The translations under genes and the position numbers were made by a program. The notes below the pieces were generated by a model. That model saw nothing but the letters and a program-made list of their open reading frames with translations. It ran no database searches and was not told the origin of the DNA. From NCBI GenBank assembly GCA_023451855.1, contig JAEXXY010000299.1:1-6120 (forward strand): a DNA stretch of 6,120 nucleotides, written 5' to 3'. This document shows positions 1-5,617 of the stretch, in pieces (position 1 is the first letter of the stretch; each line of letters begins with the position of its first letter). The DNA is from Actinomycetes bacterium. GTDB taxonomy: Bacteria; Actinomycetota; Actinomycetes; Actinomycetales; Dermatophilaceae.

Positions 1-1
1 G

Positions 2-358
2 GTCTCCGGCAAGGCCGCACGCGCGCTCTGCGGCGACGGGTCGCTCACGACCTCCGCCGACGGCGGCGCCACGTGGACGCGGCTCGCCCAGGTGAGCGGT
101 GCCCTGGCCCTGTCGGTGCGCGAGGAGAAGGGGTCCGCCCGCGGCTACGTCGCCCGCGTCGCCGACGGCTGCGAGGGCGTCGAGGTCGCCCGGGTCACCG
201 GCGCCTCTGCGACGCGGGTCGGCTGCGTCGACGTGGCGGACGGCCTGCCCGAAGGACGCGTCTCGATCTCCGTGGTCGACGCGGCGGGCTGGCTCGCCGT
301 CGGGGACACGGTGTGGCGCTCCGGCGGCGACCTGCGCACCTGGACGCGCACCGCGTGA
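2..358 (+). CDS. C-terminal fragment of an Asp-box (BNR/sialidase-like) repeat protein
   Basis: The frame is open from the left edge to a TGA at 356-358, giving 118 residues; the true start lies outside the window. An internal GTG at 92 is not the likely start, because the same frame continues upstream with sensible protein. Residues 18-25 read SADGGATW, a perfect match to the Asp-box pattern S/T-x-D-x-G-x-T-W found on the blade turns of sialidase-type beta-propellers. A degenerate second copy, SGGDLRTW, lies at residues 107-114, and the stretch between is rich in short beta-strand-like segments, so this looks like the last blade or blades of a propeller. Three cysteines are present, which would suit an exported protein. 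Asp-boxes also occur in non-enzymatic proteins and no catalytic residues are visible, so sialidase activity should not be assumed. It ends 22 bases before rmlA. Confidence 0.7.
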   Translation, partial: VSGKAARALCGDGSLTTSADGGATWTRLAQVSGALALSVREEKGSARGYVARVADGCEGVEVARVTGASATRVGCVDVADGLPEGRVSISVVDAAGWLAVGDTVWRSGGDLRTWTRTA

Positions 359-366
359 CCGCCCCC

Positions 367-372
367 TACGCT
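367..372 (+). promoter_or_regulatory. Putative -10 box for rmlA, leaderless type
   Basis: TACGCT matches the actinobacterial -10 pattern TAnnnT and ends eight bases before the rmlA ATG, which would place the transcript start at or just before the start codon. No Shine-Dalgarno sequence lies in the short gap, consistent with a leaderless mRNA. No convincing -35 is seen: a TGGACG at 341-346 is too far away at 20 bases. Inferred from position and pattern only. Confidence 0.4.
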
Positions 373-380
373 GGCTGACC

Positions 381-1277
381 ATGAAGGGGATCGTGCTCGC
401 CGGCGGTACCGGCACCCGGCTGCACCCGATCACGCGCGGCATCAGCAAGCAGCTGATGCCGGTCTACGACAAGCCGATGGTCTACTACCCGCTCTCGACG
501 CTGATGATGGCCGGCATCCGTGAGGTGCTCGTCATCACGACGCCGTGGGACGCCGACCAGTTCAGCCGGCTGCTCGGCGACGGCTCCCAGTGGGGCATGT
601 CGATCAGCTACGCGGTGCAGCCCAGCCCCGACGGCCTGGCCCAGGCGTTCGTCCTCGGCGCGGACTTCGTCGGCGACGACACGGTCGCCCTCGTCCTCGG
701 CGACAACATCTTCTTCGGCCCCGGCCTCGGCACCCGCCTCGCCGAGCACACGACGCTGACCGGAGGGCACGTGTTCGCCTACCGCGTCGCCGACCCGACG
801 GCCTACGGCGTCGTCGAGTTCGACGACAGCGGGCGCGTCGTGTCGATCGAGGAGAAGCCGAAGCGCCCTCGCAGCAGCTTCGCCGTGCCCGGCCTCTACT
901 TCTACGACAACGACGTCATCGAGATCGCCGCCGGCCTGACCCCCAGCGCCCGCGGCGAGCTCGAGATCACCGCCGTCAACGAGGCCTACCTGCGCCGCGG
1001 CGACCTCACGGTCAGCGTCCTGCCTCGCGGCACGGCCTGGTTCGACACCGGCACCTTCGAGGGCCTGATGGAGGCCAGCCAGTTCGTCCACGTCGTCGAG
1101 GCGCGGCAGGGGCAGAAGATCGGCTGCGTCGAGGAGATCGCCTGGCGCAACGGCTGGCTCGACGACGACGACCTGCGGGTCCATGCCGAGGAGCAGCTCA
1201 AGAGCGGCTACGGTCGCTACCTTCACGGGCTGCTCGACGAGGGCCGGGACGCTGACGACAGAAGGACACCCGCCTGA
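381..1277 (+). CDS. rmlA: Glucose-1-phosphate thymidylyltransferase RmlA
   Basis: This 298-residue cytoplasmic enzyme makes dTDP-glucose from glucose-1-phosphate and dTTP, the first step to dTDP-L-rhamnose. The length is normal for the family. The ATG at 381 was chosen because the family N-terminus MKGIVLAGGTGTRLHP begins there; the same frame is open further left but that part overlaps the preceding gene and has no family character. Visible motifs are the nucleotide-binding G8-G9-T10-G11-T12-R13 loop, K23, QPSPDGLAQAF at 80-90, LGDNIF at 106-111 with D108 as a predicted metal ligand, EKP at 158-160, GELEIT at 192-197, and WFDTGTFEGL at 220-229 with D222 as the second predicted metal ligand. 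Nothing catalytic appears to be missing. Its TGA overlaps the rmlC ATG by one base. It probably heads the operon, with a putative leaderless promoter at 367-372. Confidence 0.97.
   Translation: MKGIVLAGGTGTRLHPITRGISKQLMPVYDKPMVYYPLSTLMMAGIREVLVITTPWDADQFSRLLGDGSQWGMSISYAVQPSPDGLAQAFVLGADFVGDDTVALVLGDNIFFGPGLGTRLAEHTTLTGGHVFAYRVADPTAYGVVEFDDSGRVVSIEEKPKRPRSSFAVPGLYFYDNDVIEIAAGLTPSARGELEITAVNEAYLRRGDLTVSVLPRGTAWFDTGTFEGLMEASQFVHVVEARQGQKIGCVEEIAWRNGWLDDDDLRVHAEEQLKSGYGRYLHGLLDEGRDADDRRTPA
1261..1266 (+). promoter_or_regulatory. Shine-Dalgarno sequence for rmlC
   Basis: GAAGGA lies inside the last codons of rmlA, ten bases ahead of the rmlC ATG at 1277. It supports that start and suggests rmlC has its own ribosome loading as well as coupling to the overlapping rmlA stop. 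Confidence 0.55.
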
Positions 1278-1885
1278 TGGACATCCGACCGCTGCGCATC
1301 GCCGGCGCGTTCGAGGTGACGCCCCGCCAGTTCCCCGACGACCGGGGGCTGTTCGCCGAGGGTTTCCGCGTCGACCACCTCGCCGGGGCGATCGGGCACG
1401 AGATGGCGGTGCGCCAGACGAACATCTCGGTGTCGCGGGCCGGTGCCCTGCGCGGCATCCACTTCGCCGACGTGCCGCCCTCGCAGGCCAAGTACGTCAC
1501 GGCGACCAGCGGCGTCTTCGTCGACTACGTCATCGACCTGCGCGTCGGGTCGCCGACCTTCGGGGAGTGGGACTCGGTCGTCCTCGACACCGTCGACCGA
1601 CGCGCCATCTACCTCGCCGAGGGCCTCGGGCACGCGCTCGCCTGCGTCGAGGACGGCACGGCGGTCTACCTGTGCTCGGAGGTGTTCAACCCGGCCACCG
1701 AGCGCGGCACCAACCCGCTCGACCCGCGCGTCGGGCTCGACCTGCCGGCCGGTTTCGAGCCGATCGTCTCGGCCAAGGACGCCGCTGCCCCCACCCTCGA
1801 CGAGGCCGCGGCCGCCGGCCTCCTGCCGACGTGGGACGCGTGCCTGGCCCTCACGCGCGAGCTCGCCGAGCAGGCGGCCCGGTGA
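1277..1885 (+). CDS. rmlC: dTDP-4-dehydrorhamnose 3,5-epimerase RmlC
   Basis: This 202-residue cupin-fold enzyme epimerises C3 and C5 of dTDP-4-dehydro-6-deoxy-glucose, the third step to dTDP-L-rhamnose. Family motifs appear in order: DDRGLFAEGF (21-30), RQTNISVS (46-53), LRGIHF (58-63) with H62 as the predicted catalytic base, VGSPTFGEWDSV (90-101), EGLGHAL (115-121) with H119, VYLCSE (130-135) with Y131 as the likely catalytic acid, and SAKDAAAPTL (165-174) with D168. The ADVPPSQAKYV segment resembles the mycobacterial type as I remember it. Two departures are visible: F137 replaces the tyrosine usual a few residues after VYxCS, and EGLGHAL replaces the commoner EGFAHGF. The start ATG overlaps the rmlA stop by one base and has a GAAGGA ribosome site. 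A related 3- or 5-mono-epimerase is a less likely alternative. rmlB and rmlD are not in the window. Confidence 0.93.
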   Translation: MDIRPLRIAGAFEVTPRQFPDDRGLFAEGFRVDHLAGAIGHEMAVRQTNISVSRAGALRGIHFADVPPSQAKYVTATSGVFVDYVIDLRVGSPTFGEWDSVVLDTVDRRAIYLAEGLGHALACVEDGTAVYLCSEVFNPATERGTNPLDPRVGLDLPAGFEPIVSAKDAAAPTLDEAAAAGLLPTWDACLALTRELAEQAAR

Positions 1886-2571
1886 GCCCGGAGAGCCCGT
1901 TGGGCCCGGAGAGCCCGGCGACCCCTGGGGAGTCGCCCGACGCCGGTGGCGCGGTCCGGGCCGGACGCGTGCTCGTCGTGTGCACCGGCAACGTGTGCCG
2001 CTCCCCGTACATCGAGCGTCGCCTCGCCCAGATGCTCGGCGACACCGGGCTCGTCGCGTCGAGCGCGGGTACCCGGGCCATGGTCGGCGCCCCCATCGAG
2101 CCGGGTTCGGTGGAGCTGCTCGAGCAGGCGGGGGCCGACGCGGCCGGGTTCGCCTCGCGGCAGCTGACGCCGGCGATCCTCGCCGAGGCCGACCTCGTCG
2201 TCGCGGCCACCCAGCGGCACCGCTCCGACGCCGTCGCACTCAACCCGCGCGTCCTGCGTCGCACCTTCACCCTCGGGGAGCTCGCCGACCTGCTCGCCGA
2301 CACCGACCTGTCCACTGCGGCCGCGGAGGCTCTTGCGGACGCGTCCGACACGTCCGACGCGTCCGCCGGTTCCCCGGGCCCGACGCCGTGGGTGACGCGC
2401 GTGGCCGAGGCCGCGCGCGACCGCCGCGGCTTCGTGCGGGCCCGCCCGGCCGAGGAGTCCGACATCCCCGACCCGTACGGGCGTGGAGCCGAGGCGTACG
2501 CCCTCATGGGCGCCGCCATCGAGGACGTGCTGCCGGTCGTCGCCGCGGCGCTGCGCCCACCGACCCGCTGA
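1882..2571 (+). CDS. Low-molecular-weight protein tyrosine phosphatase
   Basis: This 229-residue protein belongs to the LMW phosphotyrosine phosphatase family. The P-loop C34-T-G-N-V-C-R40-S fits C-x5-R, with C34 the predicted nucleophile; the general-acid loop is D197-P198 in SDIPDPYG. Between them lie SSAGT and ARxxG-like segments typical of the fold. Usual members have about 150-170 residues with the P-loop near residue 10. Here there is a Pro/Glu/Ser-rich N-terminal extension of about 29 residues and an expanded region before the acid loop containing an Ala-Ser-Asp repeat (154-162). I chose GTG at 1882 because it overlaps the rmlC stop (GTGA), implying translational coupling; GTG at 1969, directly before LVVCTGN, is a possible shorter start. 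Next to dTDP-rhamnose and LCP genes, a Wzb-like role controlling polysaccharide assembly is plausible, but no tyrosine kinase partner is in the window and the substrate is unknown. Confidence 0.88.
   Translation: MSPESPLGPESPATPGESPDAGGAVRAGRVLVVCTGNVCRSPYIERRLAQMLGDTGLVASSAGTRAMVGAPIEPGSVELLEQAGADAAGFASRQLTPAILAEADLVVAATQRHRSDAVALNPRVLRRTFTLGELADLLADTDLSTAAAEALADASDTSDASAGSPGPTPWVTRVAEAARDRRGFVRARPAEESDIPDPYGRGAEAYALMGAAIEDVLPVVAAALRPPTR
1886..1917 (+). repeat. Two-copy direct repeat at the phosphatase start
   Basis: The 14-base unit GCCCGGAGAGCCCG occurs at 1886-1899 and again, identical, at 1904-1917, an 18-base period. It is in frame with the GTG-1882 start and encodes two related hexapeptides, SPESPL and GPESPA. 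It begins immediately after the rmlC stop, so the extension may have grown by a small duplication. Confidence 0.85.
2341..2367 (+). repeat. Three tandem 9-base repeats within the phosphatase
   Basis: Three 9-base units, GCGTCCGAC, ACGTCCGAC and GCGTCCGCC, lie end to end and encode Ala-Ser-Asp, Thr-Ser-Asp and Ala-Ser-Ala. They fall in the expanded segment between the phosphatase core and its acid loop, presumably a surface loop. Being a multiple of three, copy changes would preserve frame. Confidence 0.8.
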
Positions 2572-2580
2572 GCCGCTCAG
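2568..2580. terminator. Small palindrome over two convergent stop codons
   Basis: CTGAG and CTCAG flank a three-base loop and include the TGA stops of both the phosphatase and the LCP gene, which are only five bases apart. A five-pair stem with no T-run is weak, and the symmetry comes partly from the two stop codons, so a terminator role is only a possibility. Confidence 0.15.
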
Positions 2581-3698
2581 TCCTGGTAGGCGTTGAGCTC
2601 GTCGTTGCGGATGGCCTCGCCGAGGTCCTTCATCTTGACCTCGTCGACGATGTCGATGGACGCGCCGGCCGGGCTCGTGCCGAACCCGGTGAACGGCGCC
2701 GTGATGAAGCGGATGTCGCCGCCGCGGATGTCGCGCAGCGCCAGGGCCTCCGAGCGCATCGTGCCGACGTCGAGGTGCTGGTCGACGGTGAGGTTCTTCG
2801 TCGCGGCGTCGGCGAACTGGCCGAGCTTGACCGGGTTGAGCAGGACGTCCTTGTTCAGCGTCTTGAGCATGAGCGCCTTGATGAACGCCAGCTGGCGGCG
2901 GCCGCGGGAGATGTCGCCCTCGGACAGCTGCTTGCGCTCACGGACGAAGGCCAGGGCCATGTCGCCGTCCATGTGCATGGTGCCCACCTGGAAGGTGTAG
3001 CCGTCGTCCTTGCTCGGCTCCTCGACGTTGACGTCGACCCCGCCGACGGCGTCCGTCATGCTCTTGAACTGCTCGAAGCCGAGCATCGCCACGTGGTCGA
3101 CGCGGATGCCGAGGAGGTCCTGCATCGTGCGCACGAGCAGCGGCGCGCCGCCGAACGCGTACGCCGCGTTGAGCTTGTTCTTGCCCCGGCCCGGGATCGA
3201 GACGTAGAGGTCGCGCGGGAAGTGGATGAGCGTGACGCGCGAGTGGTCGGCCGGGATGTGCACGAGCACCATGACGTCGGACCGGGCGCCGACGCGGTCG
3301 GGCCCGGCGTCGTTGCCGATGATGAGGTAGTTGGTGCCGTTGCCGGCCGGCTGCGTGACGACGCTGCCGTCGGGCAGCGTCGGGAGCGCGCCCGGCCCGG
3401 ACGCGTCGGGCAGGAGCAGCTCCTGCTTGACGTTGTCGGTCACCAGGTGGTTGAGCCAGGCGAGGTAGCCCCCGACGGCGAGGACCGGCACGAGCAGGAG
3501 CACGAGAGCGGCGACGAGCACCTTGCGGTTGCGACGCTTCTCGCGCCGGCCGCTGCCCTCCTCACCGCCGCTGCGGTCGGGTCTGTCGCCCTCGGACCCA
3601 CCGGATCCGGACGAGCCGGAACCCGCGTCGGCGAGCGTGTCGCCGTCGACCCGGTCGCGGTCGAACAGGTCGTCGGCGGTCCCGCGCGTCGTCTCCAC
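2577..3698 (-). CDS. LytR-CpsA-Psr (LCP) family glycan transferase
   Basis: This 373-residue membrane-anchored protein belongs to a family that transfers polyprenyl-pyrophosphate-linked glycans (wall teichoic acid, arabinogalactan, capsule) onto peptidoglycan outside the membrane. Residues 1-50 are a low-complexity, Gly/Ser/Asp-rich cytoplasmic tail. A basic patch RREKRRNRK (51-59) precedes one membrane helix (about 60-82), predicting an extracytoplasmic C-terminus. LCP motifs follow: NYLIIGND (123-130), GARSDVM (137-143), FPRDLYVSIPG (160-170), KLNAAYAFGG (175-184), DAVGGVDV (216-223), FVRERK (251-256) and DISRGRRQ (262-269), holding the Arg and Asp residues known to bind pyrophosphate and metal. 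No separate LytR_C domain is evident after the core. The GTG start at 3698 sits six bases after a TAGACT box, so the mRNA may be leaderless. Beside rhamnose and glycosyltransferase genes, a role in attaching a surface glycan is likely; the exact substrate cannot be told. Confidence 0.93.
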   Translation of the reverse strand: METTRGTADDLFDRDRVDGDTLADAGSGSSGSGGSEGDRPDRSGGEEGSGRREKRRNRKVLVAALVLLLVPVLAVGGYLAWLNHLVTDNVKQELLLPDASGPGALPTLPDGSVVTQPAGNGTNYLIIGNDAGPDRVGARSDVMVLVHIPADHSRVTLIHFPRDLYVSIPGRGKNKLNAAYAFGGAPLLVRTMQDLLGIRVDHVAMLGFEQFKSMTDAVGGVDVNVEEPSKDDGYTFQVGTMHMDGDMALAFVRERKQLSEGDISRGRRQLAFIKALMLKTLNKDVLLNPVKLGQFADAATKNLTVDQHLDVGTMRSEALALRDIRGGDIRFITAPFTGFGTSPAGASIDIVDEVKMKDLGEAIRNDELNAYQD

Positions 3699-3704
3699 GC
3701 GGCC

Positions 3705-3710
3705 AGTCTA
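3705..3710 (-). promoter_or_regulatory. Putative -10 box for the LCP gene, leaderless type
   Basis: On the - strand TAGACT fits TAnnnT and is followed by six bases and then the GTG start, so transcription would begin at or next to the first codon. There is no Shine-Dalgarno. The -35 position (CCGAAC at a 17-base spacing) is a poor match to TTGACA and overlaps the 3722-3747 inverted repeat. Confidence 0.5.
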
Positions 3711-3721
3711 GGTGGCGGGTT

Positions 3722-3747
3722 GCACCCGTTCGGGCACATTCGGGTGC
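3722..3747. repeat. Inverted repeat between divergent promoters, candidate operator
   Basis: GCACCCG (3722-3728) and CGGGTGC (3741-3747) are exact reverse complements separated by 12 bases. TTCGGG also occurs twice in direct orientation at 3729 and 3739, a ten-base spacing equal to about one helical turn. The repeat lies between the two divergent -10 boxes and covers the expected -35 region of each. A regulator binding here could control both the LCP gene and the membrane-protein gene, but chance is possible in DNA this GC-rich. Confidence 0.4.
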
Positions 3748-3763
3748 GTGCCCCGGCGCTGCC

Positions 3764-3769
3764 TACACT
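3764..3769 (+). promoter_or_regulatory. Putative -10 box for the membrane-protein gene, leaderless type
   Basis: TACACT fits TAnnnT and ends seven bases before the ATG at 3777, the spacing expected if the transcript starts at the A of the start codon. No Shine-Dalgarno is present in the gap. The -35 position falls on the right arm of the 3722-3747 inverted repeat and does not resemble TTGACA. Confidence 0.5.
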
Positions 3770-3776
3770 GTCGGCC

Positions 3777-4367
3777 ATGTCCGGAGCAGGAACCCGTCGA
3801 CGGTCCGACGTCGCTGTCGTCCTCGTCGCCGTCGTCGCCTTCGCGGTGTACGTGTGGGTGCTCGTGCAGGCGACCCCGTTCGTCATCACCGTCTTCGGCT
3901 TCGCCTCCGACTACCGCCCGAAGCTCTACGCCGCCTACCTCGCCGTGCTGACCGGCCTGCCGGGGCTGCTGTGGACGCTGCCGCGCGCCCTGCGCCCCCC
4001 GCCGCCGCACGTGCCGCCGTCCCGGGTGGCGACGACGCGGCGCGAGGCCGTCTCCACCGGGCCGCGCCACGGGCGCACCGACCTGCTCGGCATCGCGCTG
4101 ATCCTGCTCGCCCAGGTGCCGCTGCCGGCACCGTGGGGCCCGGCCGGCAAGGCGGCGACGGTCGCCAACATCACCCGCTCGCCGGAGATCGTCCAGCTGA
4201 GCGCGTCGTTCGCGACGTACTCGCTGGCGGTGTTCGCGGCCGGCCTGGTGGCGGCGGTCATCGCCAAGGTCTACGCCCACGCCGCGGCCCAGCGGGTCCT
4301 CGCGATCATCCTCGCCGTGGGCGCGCCGGTCGTCGCGTGGGTCCTCGTGCTGCGGGCCTTCAGCTGA
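3777..4367 (+). CDS. Multi-pass membrane protein of unknown function
   Basis: I do not recognise this 196-residue protein. A short basic N-terminus (TRRRSD, 6-11) precedes hydrophobic segments at about 12-31, 50-69, 103-118, 145-164 and 173-193, suggesting four or five membrane helices. A proline- and arginine-rich hydrophilic stretch lies at about 70-101 (PPPPHVPPSR at 74-83), probably a loop. No catalytic motif or signal-peptidase site stands out. The ATG at 3777 is chosen because the hydrophobic protein begins there and a TACACT box lies seven bases upstream; the frame is open far to the left, but that part runs antisense through the LCP gene and is a high-GC artefact. It is divergent from the LCP gene, 78 bases away start to start, and convergent with the glycosyltransferase. 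A link to cell-envelope assembly is suggested by position only. Confidence 0.8.
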   Translation: MSGAGTRRRSDVAVVLVAVVAFAVYVWVLVQATPFVITVFGFASDYRPKLYAAYLAVLTGLPGLLWTLPRALRPPPPHVPPSRVATTRREAVSTGPRHGRTDLLGIALILLAQVPLPAPWGPAGKAATVANITRSPEIVQLSASFATYSLAVFAAGLVAAVIAKVYAHAAAQRVLAIILAVGAPVVAWVLVLRAFS

Positions 4368-4382
4368 TCCGGACGGCGAGCA

Positions 4383-4405
4383 GGTGAGTCGGCCCTCGCC
4401 TCACC
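4383..4405. terminator. Possible bidirectional hairpin between convergent genes
   Basis: GGTGAG (4383-4388) and CTCACC (4400-4405) can pair around an 11-base loop in the 33-base gap between the convergent membrane-protein and glycosyltransferase genes, overlapping the stop of the latter. There is no T-run on either side, so if it terminates at all it is not a classical intrinsic terminator. Confidence 0.25.
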
Positions 4406-5582
4406 CGTCCCGTTCGAGAAGGTCGTCCACCTCGTCGCGCATCCGGGCGTGGAACCGGGCCTCGGAGAACTGCCACGCGTGGGCCCGCACCGCGTCGGCG
4501 TTCCACCGGCGCACGTGCGCTTCGCCGATCGCGTCCCGGATGGCGTCGGGCGTCGCGCTGGAGAAGAAGACACCGTTGACGGACTCGTCGATGGTGTCGA
4601 GGTAGCCGCCGCCGCGCAGTGCCAGGGTCGGCACCCCGAAGGCCGCCGCCTCGAGCGGCGTCAGGCCGAAGTCCTCGAAGCTGGGCGCCACCAGCCGCGT
4701 CGCGTGCCCGTAGGTCCAGCGCAGCTGCGCGTCGGTCAGGCCGCTGACGAGGCGCACGTTCCCCGGCGCCTCGGCGCGCAGCCGTGCCTCCATCGGACCG
4801 GCACCGACGATCACCAGACGTTCGGGCAGGCCCCGGACCGCCTCGACGGCGACGTCGACGTTCTTGTACGGCATGAGCCGCGACACGACGAGCAGGTAGC
4901 CGTCCTGCCACCCGTCGAGCTCGGGCACCGACTCCTGCGGTCCGGTCGGGTCGATCCCGTAGGGCGGAGCCACGACGTCGGCCTCGAGCCCGTAGGCCGC
5001 ACGGACCTGCTCGCGCACGAGCGTGGAGTTGACGAGGTAGCGGTCGGCGGTCGCGGCGGCGGCTCGGTCCCACCGCGTCAACCGGTCACTGAGTGCGGAG
5101 AGCGCCCGGCCGCGCAGCGAGCGCCCGGGCCTCTCCCCGAGGTAGGCCTCCGGCTGGTACAGCCAGCGCGCGGGCGCATGGCAGTACACGAGCTTGCGTC
5201 CGGAGGTCGGGACGCCGTGCGCCCAGCCGGAGCTGGACGCGATGACGACGTCGGCGTCGATGGGCAGTCGCGACACCGCCCACGGCAGGATCGGAAGCGC
5301 GACGCGGTGGTCCCGGCGCAGCATCGGGACCCGGTCGATCGGCGAGACGACGACGTCCGCGTCCCGGAACTCGGGATAGGTGGTGCGGGCGTTGTAGAGC
5401 GTCGTGTGGACCGTTGCCTCCGGAAAGGCGCGGAGCAGGGCGAGGACCACGCGTTCCGCGCCGCCTCGCTGCGTCAGGTAGTCGTGGGCGATGGCGACGC
5501 GGGGCCGGCGGGTGAAGAGCCCGGACGGCGCGCCGACCCGGCGTCCGGGGGCGGTGGGGAAGGTGGGCCGTTCGGTCACCAT
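4401..5582 (-). CDS. GT-B family-4 glycosyltransferase, WbaZ-like
   Basis: This 393-residue enzyme is predicted to transfer a sugar from a nucleotide donor to a growing glycan at the cytoplasmic membrane face. The N-terminal Rossmann half starts at RVAIAHDYLTQRGGAERV (28-45), the acceptor-side glycine loop typical of the WbaZ-like GT4 group; CHAPARWLYQPE further on also fits that group. The C-terminal donor half holds VSRLMPYKNVD (233-243), with R235 and K240 predicted to contact the donor diphosphate, and the E-x7-E signature E303-DFGLTPL-E311. It appears complete. The first 27 residues are a Pro/Arg-rich extension ahead of the fold. The ATG at 5582 (followed by GTG) is the furthest upstream start but lacks a clear Shine-Dalgarno, so the start is uncertain by a few residues. 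Donor and acceptor cannot be read from sequence; mannosyl or rhamnosyl transfer are both plausible. It converges with the membrane-protein gene. Confidence 0.9.
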   Translation of the reverse strand: MVTERPTFPTAPGRRVGAPSGLFTRRPRVAIAHDYLTQRGGAERVVLALLRAFPEATVHTTLYNARTTYPEFRDADVVVSPIDRVPMLRRDHRVALPILPWAVSRLPIDADVVIASSSGWAHGVPTSGRKLVYCHAPARWLYQPEAYLGERPGRSLRGRALSALSDRLTRWDRAAAATADRYLVNSTLVREQVRAAYGLEADVVAPPYGIDPTGPQESVPELDGWQDGYLLVVSRLMPYKNVDVAVEAVRGLPERLVIVGAGPMEARLRAEAPGNVRLVSGLTDAQLRWTYGHATRLVAPSFEDFGLTPLEAAAFGVPTLALRGGGYLDTIDESVNGVFFSSATPDAIRDAIGEAHVRRWNADAVRAHAWQFSEARFHARMRDEVDDLLERDG

Positions 5583-5617
5583 GCCGTCACCGTCCGGGAA
5601 GGCGTGGACCTCGTCAT
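5576..5617 (-). CDS. Possible 13-residue leader peptide before the glycosyltransferase
   Basis: An ATG at 5617 encodes 13 residues (MTRSTPSRTVTAW) and stops at a TGA that overlaps the glycosyltransferase start region by seven bases. A good GGAG Shine-Dalgarno (complement of 5623-5626) lies five bases before this ATG, whereas the glycosyltransferase ATG has none. That would allow translational coupling by a terminating ribosome. It could equally be chance; nothing else supports it. Confidence 0.22.
   Translation of the reverse strand: MTRSTPSRTVTAW

Noticed and set aside
341..346. TGGACG as a -35 for rmlA
   Set aside because: It matches TTGACA at four of six positions but lies 20 bases from the -10 box, too far for a normal spacer.
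366..1226. A 286-codon antisense frame opposite rmlA
   Set aside because: Repetitive Val/Ala/Asp/Glu-rich composition mirrors the GC-rich third positions of rmlA; no domain and no plausible promoter.
1223..2239. Antisense frame with a collagen-like Gly-Ser-Pro-Gly stretch
   Set aside because: The Gly-x-x look is the reverse complement of the repeat at 1886-1917 within the phosphatase start; the strong sense-strand family match explains the DNA.
1443..4367. A 974-codon open frame on the + strand
   Set aside because: Only its last 197 codons (from ATG 3777) look like a real protein. The rest runs out of frame through rmlC and the phosphatase and antisense through the LCP gene, with Arg/Pro-rich or Val/Asp-rich composition typical of high-GC shadow frames.
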